Source of the DNA: Amylolactobacillus amylophilus DSM 20533 = JCM 1125
GTDB taxonomy: Bacteria > Bacillota > Bacilli > Lactobacillales > Lactobacillaceae
Direction of reading: 5' to 3'
DNA length: 64,000 nucleotides
Assembly: GCF_001936335.1 (NCBI RefSeq)
Contig: NZ_CP018888.1
Coordinates: 1 to 64,000, forward strand
The position numbers were made by a program, and so were the translations under genes. Of this stretch, positions 31,590 through 40,361 are shown one piece after another (within the stretch, counting starts at the first letter, position 1; every line of letters begins with the position of its first letter). A model generated the notes under the pieces. The model saw only the letters and a list, made by a program, of their open reading frames with translations. It did not search any database and was not told where the DNA came from.

Positions 31590-33862
31590 TAGCTATCAGA
31601 CCTCTTCGCTTCATAGACATTTGGCACATCTTTAATCCTCGCCAGGATTTCCTCTAAGTGTAAGGCGTTTTTCACTGCTACTGTGACATAGATGTGTGCC
31701 ATGTTGTTGTTATCAACTTTACCAGTGATACTTGCCAGGTTCTTAGACTGTGAATTCAAAGTTTGGAGAATATCATTCAGCAAACCATTACGGTTGAAGC
31801 CATAGATTTCAATGTCGGCGTTATAATTCTGCTCTTTTGCAGCATCATTCACATTCTCCCAGGCAACATCAATCAACCGACCATTAGTCCTGTCTTCCTC
31901 TTTGATATTCTTACAATCATTACGGTGGATGGTCACACCGCGCCCACGCGTGACGTAACCCACAATGTCGTCACCAGGTAATGGATTACAACACTTAGCC
32001 AAACGGATCAAGAGGTTACCAACGCCTTGGATCATGATGCCGTTGTCGTGTTTGATCTTCATTGGATCTGAAGACTTCTGCCTGTCGTTTTTATTCTTCT
32101 TCTGGGCCTTCTTCGGTTCCTGTTTTTGGTCGGGCTCAGAGGTGTTGGTAAGAATAGCCTGCTCCATCGACTTTTGTTTGTCAGATTGCCGTTTGCGCCG
32201 TTCCTTCTCTGTCAGCTTATTAGCCACCACCAGTGCGGTAACTTCACCATAACCAATTGCACTAAACAATTCGCTCTCAGTACTAAAGTTAAATTTCATC
32301 AGCGCAATCTGCATGTGTTCTTTGTCCATGTAATTCTTAGGTAAAAAGCCTAGATCACTTAGCTGATTCTCAAGGGCAGCAACGCCTTTCTCAACGTTCT
32401 CGTCCTTTTCCTCGCTCTTAAAGAAACGCTTAATTTTATTGCGGGCGCGACTTGTCTTGACGATATTAATCCAATCTCGGCTAGGACGGGCATTACTCTG
32501 AGTCAACATCTCGACGATATCACCGTTTTTTAGTTGGTAGGTCAACGGTACAATCTTCCCGTTGACGCGCGCACCAACCGAGTGACTTCCGACCTCGGTG
32601 TGGACTAGATAGGCAAAATCCAGGGGAATCGAACCCTTTGGCAGCTCGTACACATCGCCAGCTGGCGTGAAGACATAAACGCGATCCGAGAAGATGTCTC
32701 CTTTCACGCTCTCCATGAATTCGTGCGCATCAGTACTCTCGTCTTTAATCTCCAGGATCTCCCGGAAGATATCAATCTTTTTGCCGGCTTCATCGAGCTT
32801 AACGGGATTCTTGACTCCTTCTTTATACGCCCAGTGGGCGGCAATACCATACTCGGCAACCTCATGCATCTGTTCGGTCCGAATCTGAATTTCTAGTGGC
32901 TTAGCGCCGGGTCCAATAATCGTTGTGTGCAGTGACTGATACCCGTTCGCCTTAGGCACCGCAATGTAATCCTTGAACCTACCAGGCATTGGCTTCCATT
33001 TAGTGTGGACTGCGCCCAAAACCGCGTAGCAATCCTTGACCGTCTCGACGAGGACTCGAATAGCAAGCAAGTCATATAATTCATTGAACTGCTTGTGTTT
33101 GTCCTTCATTTTTTTATAAATTGAGTAGATGTGCTTGGGCCGCCCGTATATTTCGTACTTAATACCGAGCTCGTCCAGCGTAGCGGTGATTACATCGACA
33201 GCGTCTGCGATATAACGTTCACGCTCGTCACGCTTAGACTTCATCAAATTAACTATCCGGTAATATTGTTGGGGATTGATATAGTGGAGACTCAAATCCT
33301 CCAGCTCCCACTTGATCATACTGATACCTAAGCGGTCGGCTAGTGGTGCATATATTTCCAGTGTTTCATCAGCGATTCTACGCTGCTTATCTGGACGCAG
33401 GTGGTCCAGCGTGCGCATGTTATGCAGACGATCAGCCAGTTTAACCATGATTACCCGCAAGTCTTGCGCCATTGCGATGAGCATTTTGCGGTGATTCTCA
33501 GCTAGTTGTTCCTCATGTGATTTGTACTTAATTTTACCCAGCTTAGTCACACCATCAACGATAGCGGCAACGTCTTTCCCAAATAATTCTGACACGTCAC
33601 CCAGTGTAATATTGGTGTCCTCGACCACATCGTGGAGATAGCCGCTAGCAACTGTCTCTGGATCCATCTTCAGTTCCGCCAAAATACCGGCAACTTGAAT
33701 AGGGTGAATGATATAAGGTTGACCCGATTTCCTAATCTGGTCGTGATGCACGTATGAGGCGAACTCGTAAGCCCTCTGGACGAAAGCTAGGTGCTCGTCA
33801 TTCATATAAAGACGACAAAGTTCAATGACGTCTTCTTGCGTTAGTTCTTTTGGTTTCGCCAT
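31589..33862 (-). CDS. relA: Bifunctional (p)ppGpp synthetase/hydrolase (RSH)
   Basis: 757 aa. The N-terminal HD hydrolase domain has HPIQVAG and GYLHDVVEDT; the synthetase domain has YEIYGRPKHIYSIYKKM and ANGYQSLHT; TGS (VFTPAGDVYELPKGS) and a C-terminal ACT domain follow. Both active sites look complete, so this is the long Rel enzyme that controls the stringent response. Cotranscribed with dtd. Confidence 0.97.
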   Translation of the reverse strand: MAKPKELTQEDVIELCRLYMNDEHLAFVQRAYEFASYVHHDQIRKSGQPYIIHPIQVAGILAELKMDPETVASGYLHDVVEDTNITLGDVSELFGKDVAAIVDGVTKLGKIKYKSHEEQLAENHRKMLIAMAQDLRVIMVKLADRLHNMRTLDHLRPDKQRRIADETLEIYAPLADRLGISMIKWELEDLSLHYINPQQYYRIVNLMKSKRDERERYIADAVDVITATLDELGIKYEIYGRPKHIYSIYKKMKDKHKQFNELYDLLAIRVLVETVKDCYAVLGAVHTKWKPMPGRFKDYIAVPKANGYQSLHTTIIGPGAKPLEIQIRTEQMHEVAEYGIAAHWAYKEGVKNPVKLDEAGKKIDIFREILEIKDESTDAHEFMESVKGDIFSDRVYVFTPAGDVYELPKGSIPLDFAYLVHTEVGSHSVGARVNGKIVPLTYQLKNGDIVEMLTQSNARPSRDWINIVKTSRARNKIKRFFKSEEKDENVEKGVAALENQLSDLGFLPKNYMDKEHMQIALMKFNFSTESELFSAIGYGEVTALVVANKLTEKERRKRQSDKQKSMEQAILTNTSEPDQKQEPKKAQKKNKNDRQKSSDPMKIKHDNGIMIQGVGNLLIRLAKCCNPLPGDDIVGYVTRGRGVTIHRNDCKNIKEEDRTNGRLIDVAWENVNDAAKEQNYNADIEIYGFNRNGLLNDILQTLNSQSKNLASITGKVDNNNMAHIYVTVAVKNALHLEEILARIKDVPNVYEAKRSDS

Positions 33863-33879
33863 TTTAAATTTGTCCCCTT

Positions 33880-34212
33880 TTAACGATAATTATTATGGTG
33901 ATTATAGCCCAATACGGAAAGCACCAGGTAAATTAAGCCGAAGAAATAATTATAATCTGCATAACGAATCAAGACCGTGACTGAAAATACTACCGGCCAA
34001 AACAGCAACCAGAAAATATTCAATCTCTGTTTTTTGACCCAATAACCAATGAAGTAAGAGATTAAAAAGTTAAGCGCAATAAAAATCCAGCCCACTCGAA
34101 GCGGTACCTTAAGTCCAAATAATCCCATAACTAGTGCAAATAGGACCGAGAACAAAGAAAGATATACAATTACGGCTGTTTTTGACTGCAAAATATGTTT
34201 CATAGTTTGCAT
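33880..34212 (-). CDS. Small membrane protein, 110 aa
   Basis: Four predicted membrane helices (about residues 13-33, 41-59, 66-82 and 86-101) with a short basic loop VKKQR. No family recognised. It sits 3 bases after rsmE and 17 bases before the Rel gene, so it is probably cotranscribed with prmA-rsmE and Rel. An internal ATG (34203) is an alternative start. Confidence 0.65.
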   Translation of the reverse strand: MQTMKHILQSKTAVIVYLSLFSVLFALVMGLFGLKVPLRVGWIFIALNFLISYFIGYWVKKQRLNIFWLLFWPVVFSVTVLIRYADYNYFFGLIYLVLSVLGYNHHNNYR

Positions 34213-34215
34213 CGA

Positions 34216-34959
34216 TTAACTCATCTCCAATTGATATGATAAGGCGCTCAAGAAGTATAATGGGGCAGTTTCAACGCGTAGAATCCTATTACCAAGCGCA
34301 GCGGCTTTAAATTGCTTGCTTTCGAGGAAGCCAATTTCCAGAGGCGAAATACCCCCCTCAGGCCCGAACACCATGATGATTCTCTGGCTCGGCCTAAGTG
34401 CGGTCAGAGCCTCGCGTAGAGCGGAGTGTTCGTGTTGCTTCGCAGCTTCTTCATAGGCAATCAATCTCGTATCGTAGTCGGTAAAGCTCAACTCGGACAG
34501 CTTATCGATTAATCTAACTGTTGGAATATTCTCACGGCGAGACTGCTCTGCTGCCTGTTGTGCTATCTTCTGGTAACGACTTAATTTTTTATCTATCTTA
34601 TCACTTTTGATGCGTGAAATTGAGTAGTCTGCATTAAAAAAGATGATATGTTGCACGCCCATCTCTGTGGCTTTCTGAATAATAAACTCATTTTTGTCGC
34701 CCTTACTAGTACCAACCACAATCGTGGAACTTACTGGTAACTCCGGATTAAGTACCGCTTCCCGGACAACCTTCACGAGCACCTCATTACCCTTTAGTGC
34801 CATAATCACTGCCACGTAGGCATTGTGCTCGGCATCAACTAGTTCAATCTCGTCACTGACTTGGCTCCGGCGTACCTTAACGATTCTGTGGGCAATCTCA
34901 CCGTCCAGAATAATCTGGTCATTAATCGAAGCCGTTTTTTCGATAAAATAATGCTGCAT
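34216..34959 (-). CDS. rsmE: 16S rRNA m3U1498 methyltransferase
   Basis: About 247 aa, SPOUT superfamily. The C-terminal knot shows IIMVFGPEGGISPLEI and LGNRILRVETAPLYFLS. Start taken as the ATG at 34959 (MQHYFIEK) with AGGAG 8 bases upstream; a GTG three codons earlier is possible. It follows prmA, a conserved pair. Confidence 0.96.
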   Translation of the reverse strand: MQHYFIEKTASINDQIILDGEIAHRIVKVRRSQVSDEIELVDAEHNAYVAVIMALKGNEVLVKVVREAVLNPELPVSSTIVVGTSKGDKNEFIIQKATEMGVQHIIFFNADYSISRIKSDKIDKKLSRYQKIAQQAAEQSRRENIPTVRLIDKLSELSFTDYDTRLIAYEEAAKQHEHSALREALTALRPSQRIIMVFGPEGGISPLEIGFLESKQFKAAALGNRILRVETAPLYFLSALSYQLEMS

Positions 34960-34986
34960 CTCAGCCACTCCTTTATAAAAAATAAC

Positions 34987-35931
34987 CTAATCTTGCTGGC
35001 GTTCTATCAGTAAGGCAACCCAACGCTCTTGTTGGACCCGAATTGTAATCGAGAAACCATGTAGCCTCAGTGCTTCCTCTAATTTAGGCAACTGATCTTG
35101 ATCAATGCCTGACATGATTACTCGACCTGTTGCTGCTAGGTGTTCCGCTAACTGCTCGGTTAACGGGAGCAACACCTCGGTCAGAATATTAGCGACAATC
35201 AAATCGAATTGCCCAGAGACATTGTTTAGTAGGTCACTTTGAACTAATGCTATTTTACTACTATTATTCAATCCAATATTCTCTTTTGCGGCGGTCATTG
35301 CTTGTTCATCGATGTCTGTCGCTATCACTTGGTCTGCACCTAACTTCTCAGCAGCTATACTGAGAATGCCCGAACCCGTCCCTACGTCTAGGACCCGTTG
35401 GCGCGCTCTTAAGGCCTTTTCAATGAGTAAAAGCGCCAGCTGCGTGGTAATATGAGTCCCTGTGCCAAAGGAAAGCCCCGGATCAAGTATGATAGTCTGC
35501 TCGTCGGGCAATACTGGCGTGTAGTCCAGCCATTTAGGTACAATCGTGAGGTTTCTGGTCACGTGCACCACGTGATAATATTGTTTCCAGCTCTCGCTCC
35601 AATCCGTGTCTGCAACCACCTGTTGCGTAATTTGACGTGTACCCGTTTGGAGACCATAAGACGCTAACTCTGCTAACTTAGCCTGAACCAGAAGCTGCAG
35701 CTTGTGGGCATCCTCTGTAGCATTAAAATAGCCAGTGACCTCGATGTCTTCTGGCAAAGCTGCAACAGAAGCCAAATCAATAGTCTCACCGTGGCTTCTG
35801 TTTGGTACGGCAATAAAGTCACTGCGCCGTCTAACCTCCACCCCTTGAGCTAATAACTCGTTGGTAAGATACTCCGTTAGAGCTTCCTCGGCTTCTTGTG
35901 CGGTAGCGATAGTTAGTTGTAATAATTTCAT
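34987..35931 (-). CDS. prmA: Ribosomal protein L11 methyltransferase
   Basis: 314 aa. The SAM motif DVGTGSGILSIAAEKLGA near residue 180 and the VANILTEVLLPL motif near 248 are typical of PrmA, which trimethylates L11. First gene of prmA-rsmE; ATG preceded by AGGAG. Confidence 0.97.
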   Translation of the reverse strand: MKLLQLTIATAQEAEEALTEYLTNELLAQGVEVRRRSDFIAVPNRSHGETIDLASVAALPEDIEVTGYFNATEDAHKLQLLVQAKLAELASYGLQTGTRQITQQVVADTDWSESWKQYYHVVHVTRNLTIVPKWLDYTPVLPDEQTIILDPGLSFGTGTHITTQLALLLIEKALRARQRVLDVGTGSGILSIAAEKLGADQVIATDIDEQAMTAAKENIGLNNSSKIALVQSDLLNNVSGQFDLIVANILTEVLLPLTEQLAEHLAATGRVIMSGIDQDQLPKLEEALRLHGFSITIRVQQERWVALLIERQQD

Positions 35932-36006
35932 GGTGGCTCCTTTTAAAAGCGGTCTATTTTGACAGTAAAAACTTCCCTTGCTAGAATAACCAATGAGGTT
36001 AAACTA

Positions 36007-36501
36007 ATGTCGAAGAAGAATAAAATTGATAAAACGCTTGTAGAGAAGATTCTTGATCGGAAGAAAATTGCCTACGAACAGGTTACTTTCGAGACTCAGC
36101 GTCACGGTAACGTGGCTGAGATGGATACTACTAGTCTAACCGAAGATGAGCGATTGGTCTATAAAACATTGGTTGCTTCTGGCAACAAAACTGGCCCAAT
36201 TGTCGCAGTCGTTCCGTTAGACCACCACCTCAGCTTGAAGAAGTTCGCCGCGGTTAGTGGTAACAAGAAGGTAGAGATGCTGCCGTTGAAAATTTTGGAA
36301 CAAACGACGGGCTACGTCCACGGTGCCAACACACCGGTTGGCATACACGAGCAGAAACATTTCCCTATCTATATCGAACAAACAGCGAAGGATCAGCCTT
36401 TCATGGTGGTTTCGGCTGGTAAAATCGGTCGCAGTGTGAAACTAAATCCGCTCGATCTACAGCAAGTCACTGCCGCTACTTTCGCTGACCTCAAAGAGTA
36501 A
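36007..36501 (+). CDS. ybaK: Cys-tRNA(Pro) deacylase (YbaK/EbsC)
   Basis: 164 aa YbaK-type editing domain; KTLVASGNKTGPIVAVVPLDH and the essential lysine region KKFAAVSGNKKVEMLP, then GYVHGANTPVGI. It hydrolyses Cys-tRNA(Pro). I chose the ATG at 36007 because GAGG lies 8 bases upstream; a longer reading from 35959 lacks a site. Divergent from prmA. Confidence 0.93.
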   Translation: MSKKNKIDKTLVEKILDRKKIAYEQVTFETQRHGNVAEMDTTSLTEDERLVYKTLVASGNKTGPIVAVVPLDHHLSLKKFAAVSGNKKVEMLPLKILEQTTGYVHGANTPVGIHEQKHFPIYIEQTAKDQPFMVVSAGKIGRSVKLNPLDLQQVTAATFADLKE

Positions 36502-36551
36502 GCACTAGATAATAACACAAAAATGAACTAAGAAGAGAGATGTTAGAAACC

Positions 36552-36863
36552 ATGTTCGCACAAAACTCCCCAAGATTCGCTACTTATGCCGTAATCGACC
36601 GCATCCCTGGTCGCATGATCGACACCGTCTGGTACCTAATTGACCAGAATTTAACCGGTGTCGTCAAGCTAGGCAACCTGATTAATTTCGATATCCTAGC
36701 CGACCAGGATGGCAAGGCAGCGATGATGTTCTCCCAGAAGAACAATCCCCTGAAGATTAAATTTGATTTGCCCATCAAGTACGATCCATCATATCCAGCG
36801 TCCTTAGTTGTATATGATGATGGGGTTAACCAAACCGTGATGCTCCCAAGCGAGGTCAAGTAG
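36552..36863 (+). CDS. DUF960 family protein
   Basis: 103 aa. The opening RFATYAVIDRIPGRMID and the later QVN-like/MLPSEVK end match my memory of the DUF960 family, short Firmicute proteins of unknown role. The ATG at 36552 fits the family start; an ATG at 36540 is too close to the AGAAGAGAG ribosome site. Possibly cotranscribed with ybaK; followed by a terminator. Confidence 0.7.
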   Translation: MFAQNSPRFATYAVIDRIPGRMIDTVWYLIDQNLTGVVKLGNLINFDILADQDGKAAMMFSQKNNPLKIKFDLPIKYDPSYPASLVVYDDGVNQTVMLPSEVK

Positions 36864-36884
36864 TCCGACTACTGGCCTTTTTTT
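36859..36884 (+). terminator. Terminator after the DUF960 gene
   Basis: AGTAGT-CCG-ACTACT followed by GGCC and seven T; the stem overlaps the stop codon. Short stem, so moderate strength. Confidence 0.6.
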
Positions 36885-36995
36885 GTAAATTTTTCTAAAA
36901 ATTAAACTGTGCTGTGGCTGTCACCAAAAAGAACGACTATGATGACAATACCATAGATAACACAGCGATTCTTGCACTAAGTTAGGAGTGAAATT

Positions 36996-37484
36996 ATGAC
37001 TAAATTGATCAGCAACTTTTTACGACTCGCATTAATTGGCATTACAGGCCTTATTTTGTTTATCAGTACCTTGATCGGTCTGGAAGGAATTCCGGCGTTA
37101 GTCGTGACTTATCCCACCCACGCTTGGCTGTTCTACACTATCCTCACTGGAATTTACGTCTCAGTAATCATCTTCCTTTACGGCATGTATCAGGCTTTCA
37201 GGTTGCTACGTAATTTCGAGCTGCAGGACACTTTTTCGGTCAAGACCAGCCTAAGATTGGCCAAGATTAAGTATGCGGCCTTAGCAATTGCGATGCTGTA
37301 TTTCATCGGCAGCCCATTCGCGTATATTTGGGCAGACTTCGAAGACGCACCGGGAGTGCTGCTCATTGAACTAATCTTTTTAGGTCTGGCGCTCGCTGTT
37401 ACCGCGTTTGCCAAACTCGCCCAGTCTATCGTGATTGAGGGCACTAATAAAATCAATAGCGCTGAACAGCAGAAACTTGCTTAG
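36996..37484 (+). CDS. DUF2975 family membrane protein
   Basis: 162 aa with four membrane helices (about residues 9-28, 44-66, 89-109 and 119-140). The FRLLRNFELQDTFSVKT loop between helices 2 and 3 is characteristic of DUF2975. These genes usually precede a small Cro/CI-type regulator gene; none follows here, since the next gene is convergent. TTAGGAG precedes the ATG. Role unknown. Confidence 0.75.
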   Translation: MTKLISNFLRLALIGITGLILFISTLIGLEGIPALVVTYPTHAWLFYTILTGIYVSVIIFLYGMYQAFRLLRNFELQDTFSVKTSLRLAKIKYAALAIAMLYFIGSPFAYIWADFEDAPGVLLIELIFLGLALAVTAFAKLAQSIVIEGTNKINSAEQQKLA

Positions 37485-37840
37485 TTAAATGCGTGTTCAA
37501 TCAGGCTGGTGACTGCAGTTTCGTCTATTGGTCTGCCAGGAACTATCTTAATGTGCCGCATCGTTTGTCCCGTACCGGTTAATAATCTCTTCGAGTCAAA
37601 CTCTAACAAATCTACCCCATACGTGAACCCAAGGTTCACGTATTTTTTAGCTACTTGGATGTACATTTTCTGGCCGCTTTCTGGGAGCTCGTAGCTTGGC
37701 ATAGACCACTTATGGTCCTCAATCACTGCCGAATTACTCTCTAGAATCAGTAAGCGATACTGCTGCACAATGAGCGCTAGCTCTTCTGGAAGCTTACTAA
37801 TCAATTCATCGACTTGTGCATTCGCCCTTCGTTCTAGCAT
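37481..37840 (-). CDS. DUF1801 family protein
   Basis: 119 aa. KWSMPSYEL, QVAKKYVNLGFTYG and LLTGTGQTMRHIKI match DUF1801 (YdhG/YobT-like). The ATG at 37840 has AAGGAGGAG upstream; the longer frame to 38059 overlaps the divergent acetyltransferase gene and is not used. Its last bases overlap the end of the convergent DUF2975 gene by 4. Function unknown. Confidence 0.8.
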   Translation of the reverse strand: MLERRANAQVDELISKLPEELALIVQQYRLLILESNSAVIEDHKWSMPSYELPESGQKMYIQVAKKYVNLGFTYGVDLLEFDSKRLLTGTGQTMRHIKIVPGRPIDETAVTSLIEHAFN

Positions 37841-37942
37841 TAGTCTACTCCTCCTTTGACTATCATTTACCGATGTTTTATGATGACTTATTATGAATAG
37901 ATTATCTGATTTTATAAATTTTAATGCTGGTGGAGGCTTCAT

Positions 37943-38464
37943 TTGAAAGTAATTATTGACCGAATCACAACCAACCAAATTAAAGAACTCATGACGATTA
38001 GTCGTGAGACATTCACTGATACCTTTGGTAGTGCGAATGATCCGCAGAATTTGACACAATATCTGGATTCCGCTTATAGCGCTCTTCAGCTTCGAAGTGA
38101 ACTGAATAATGCTGACTCAACCTTTTGGTCAATCACCGTTGACGGGGTATGGGCTGGTTACTTGAAACTCAATATTGGTCAAGCGCAGTCTGAAAACTTC
38201 GGAGATGCGGCTCTTGAAATTGAGCGGATCTATGTCCGCCGCAGATTCAAACGCCAAGGATTGGGTACAAAGTTGTACCAGCTTGCGCTAAACCAGGCAG
38301 AGCAACTAGGCAAGACAAGGATTATCTTGGGAGTTTGGGAGCATAATGAGCCCGCGCAGAAATTCTATCAACGGCTGGGATTCCACCAGATCGGTGCCCA
38401 TACTTTCCAATTGGGCACGGATGCCCAGACAGACTACATTATGGAGAAGAAGCTAACGAATTAA
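37943..38464 (+). CDS. GNAT family N-acetyltransferase
   Basis: 173 aa. Motif A is visible as IYVRRRFKRQGLGTKLYQLAL (partly quoted: RFKRQGLGTKLY) with the acetyl-CoA loop Q-x-x-G-x-G/T, and NEPAQKFYQRLGF is motif B. Start is TTG at 37943 behind GGTGGAGG. Substrate unknown, possibly a polyamine or peptide. Ends in a terminator. Confidence 0.9.
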   Translation: MKVIIDRITTNQIKELMTISRETFTDTFGSANDPQNLTQYLDSAYSALQLRSELNNADSTFWSITVDGVWAGYLKLNIGQAQSENFGDAALEIERIYVRRRFKRQGLGTKLYQLALNQAEQLGKTRIILGVWEHNEPAQKFYQRLGFHQIGAHTFQLGTDAQTDYIMEKKLTN

Positions 38465-38471
38465 CCTGTTT

Positions 38472-38513
38472 CACCACTTGCACCATTTATCTCAGTGGCT
38501 TTTTTTGTAAGTG
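38472..38513 (+). terminator. Terminator after the acetyltransferase gene
   Basis: CCACT and AGTGG separated by about 15 bases, then GC and seven T. Confidence 0.65.
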
Positions 38514-38517
38514 TTCG

Positions 38518-38561
38518 TTGACCTTAATCTCCCCTATCCCTAGAATGAGGATAATTCTCAT
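38518..38561 (+). promoter_or_regulatory. azlC: Promoter of azlCD with possible operator
   Basis: TTGACC (38518-38523) and TAGAAT (38541-38546) are 17 bases apart. An inverted repeat ATGAG-GATAATT-CTCAT (38545-38561) overlaps the end of the -10 and the likely transcription start, a position suited to a repressor. The promoter is convincing; the operator is inference. Confidence 0.6.
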
Positions 38562-38588
38562 CAATCAGCCAGGGAGGTAGCAGGATCA

Positions 38589-39296
38589 ATGAACGAGCAA
38601 CTGACAGTCAAAAGTGCCATTAAGGAAACATTACCAACTGTTTTTGGCTATGTGGGTATCGGCATGGCGTTCGGTATTATTGGGCGAGCAAGCGGCTTTA
38701 GTCCCGTCATCGTCCTACTCATGTCCCTCTTTATCTACGCTGGATCGGCTCAGTTTACGACTGTCAGCATGCTTAGTGGGGGTAGTCCAGTGCTCTCGAT
38801 TATCTTAGCTACTTTTCTCGTCAATTCGCGCATGATTCTCATGAGTACAACACTCACCAATTATTTCAAAAACGCACCATTAAGGCAGAATATCCTGCTG
38901 GGAACGCTCCTCACCGACGAAAGTTTCGCCCTCTCGATGAACAAGCAAAATTATACACGGGGACAACTGAACTTCACGTGGATTAACACGGCAAACTTAA
39001 TCGCGTATCTCAGCTGGGTTCTTTCCTCGGTGATTGGTGCGCTCCTTGGCGGTATCGTGGCTGATCCAAAGTTTCTTGGCCTAGACTTCGCGATTGTTGC
39101 GATGTTCATGGGACTAGTCTATCTTCAGGTGATTGGCGATAAATCTTTGAAACATGGTTTGCAACTTGTGGTGATTGTGCTGACCTGCGTGTTAACATAC
39201 CTGGCACTGATTTTACTGCCAGCAAACCTCGTCATTATTGTGGTGACCTTATTTGGCTGTTCGTTAGGAGTGTGGTGCAAGCATGCTTTCTTCTAA
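38589..39296 (+). CDS. azlC: Branched-chain amino acid exporter, large subunit (AzlC)
   Basis: 235 aa, AzlC/LIV-E family. GYVGIGMAFGIIG and PVIVLLMSLFIYAGSAQF near the start are the family hallmark; about eight membrane helices. With AzlD it forms an exporter for branched-chain amino acids or analogues. GGGAGG precedes the ATG; overlaps azlD by 14 bases. Confidence 0.95.
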   Translation: MNEQLTVKSAIKETLPTVFGYVGIGMAFGIIGRASGFSPVIVLLMSLFIYAGSAQFTTVSMLSGGSPVLSIILATFLVNSRMILMSTTLTNYFKNAPLRQNILLGTLLTDESFALSMNKQNYTRGQLNFTWINTANLIAYLSWVLSSVIGALLGGIVADPKFLGLDFAIVAMFMGLVYLQVIGDKSLKHGLQLVVIVLTCVLTYLALILLPANLVIIVVTLFGCSLGVWCKHAFF

Positions 39297-39615
39297 CACA
39301 ATCATTCTGACCATTATCGGTTGTTCAATCGTCACTTGGCTCTCGCGTATTCTGCCGTTTGTCCTGTTGCAGAAATTCACGCTCCACAGCAGAATAATTG
39401 AATTTCTCCAATTCGTGCCAATTGTCATCATGTCCACGCTCTGGTTTAGCTCCCTATTCACCCCACATCAAGGCCACCTACCACAGCTGAACCTAGCATA
39501 CTTACTGACCACGATTCCGAGCTTCCTCGCTGCTGTTATCAGTAAGAGTTTATTGGTGATTGTAGCTGTTGGGATCATTTCACTAGCAATTATCCGTAGT
39601 CTAGGCATTGCCTAG
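39283..39615 (+). CDS. azlD: Branched-chain amino acid exporter, small subunit (AzlD)
   Basis: 110 aa with four membrane helices; WLSRILPFVLL and FVPIVIMSTLWF match AzlD. Its ATG lies inside the end of azlC, so translation is coupled. The stop codon is part of the terminator stem. Confidence 0.93.
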   Translation: MLSSNTIILTIIGCSIVTWLSRILPFVLLQKFTLHSRIIEFLQFVPIVIMSTLWFSSLFTPHQGHLPQLNLAYLLTTIPSFLAAVISKSLLVIVAVGIISLAIIRSLGIA

Positions 39616-39623
39616 GCTTTTTT
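39600..39623 (+). terminator. Terminator of azlCD
   Basis: CTAGGC-ATT-GCCTAG followed by GC and six T; the stop codon TAG is in the stem. Confidence 0.8.
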
Positions 39624-39683
39624 GGTGGCAAAAAAAAGATCGAGTTTCTCCACTCAACCTTTTACTGAGATGATTCAAATTTT

Positions 39684-39889
39684 TTATTCGCCGAAGCGTT
39701 CCTGTTTCTGCACGTTGACTATCCAGTTCACACCAAACTTATCCACCAGATTAACCTGCAGACCATCGATATCGATGACAGAGTGCATGATCAGATTTTT
39801 GGCATCTGCCGAGACTTCGTTTGGAAGACTTCCCCGTAGAAGTCCAACGCTGCCTGCGCATTACCAGCAAAATTCAAATAAATATTCAT
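39684..39889 (-). pseudogene. VOC-family (PhnB-like) protein remnant
   Basis: Starts MNIYLNFAGNAQAALDFYGEVF, the usual PhnB/glyoxalase-like opening (quoted in part: NAQAALDFYGEVFQ). After 24 codons the frame shifts, a second frame gives IMHSVIDIDG, and then a large piece is missing before the C-terminal KFGVNWIVNVQKQ. About half of a normal 140-residue protein is deleted. Convergent with azlD. Confidence 0.75.
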
Positions 39890-39994
39890 CTTAATTTGCC
39901 TCCATTTTTAGTGGTAACTGTTTTTGTAAGCGCATTCTTGCATATAATAAAGTTAGAACACCAGAAATATGATTTAAATAAAGGGAGCAAACTG

Positions 39995-40339
39995 ATGAAT
40001 AAACGTGAATTAATTGACCTAGTCTTACACGAGACAACGTCGTTTGAAGATTACCCGTTCAATGGCGAACATAGTCATGAGACAATCGAATGGACCGCCA
40101 TCAAGCATCTAAGTAATAAGAAGATTATCGCACTGATCTTTGAGAAGGATCATGAGCTATTAATTGACTTAAAGCTGACGCCTGAGCACGGAGAAATTAT
40201 GCGTAAAACTCGGGGTGTTTTTCCGGGCTACCACATGAACAAAACGCACTGGAACACCATCAGTGTCAATCAGACCGATGTCGGTCTCACAGAGCTCGTC
40301 AACATGATTCATGAAAGTGCTGTGCTAACAGGTAAATAA
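39995..40339 (+). CDS. MmcQ/YjbR family protein
   Basis: 114 aa. LKLTPEHGEIMRKTRGVFPGYHMNKTHW is the family core (key part PGYHMNKTHW). The fold is CyaY-like; some members are annotated as DNA-binding, but function is not established. The ATG at 39995 follows AAGGGAG; a reading from 39821 would overlap the PhnB-like remnant. Confidence 0.88.
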   Translation: MNKRELIDLVLHETTSFEDYPFNGEHSHETIEWTAIKHLSNKKIIALIFEKDHELLIDLKLTPEHGEIMRKTRGVFPGYHMNKTHWNTISVNQTDVGLTELVNMIHESAVLTGK

Positions 40340-40361
40340 CGGTGGGCCAACAAACTTATTT

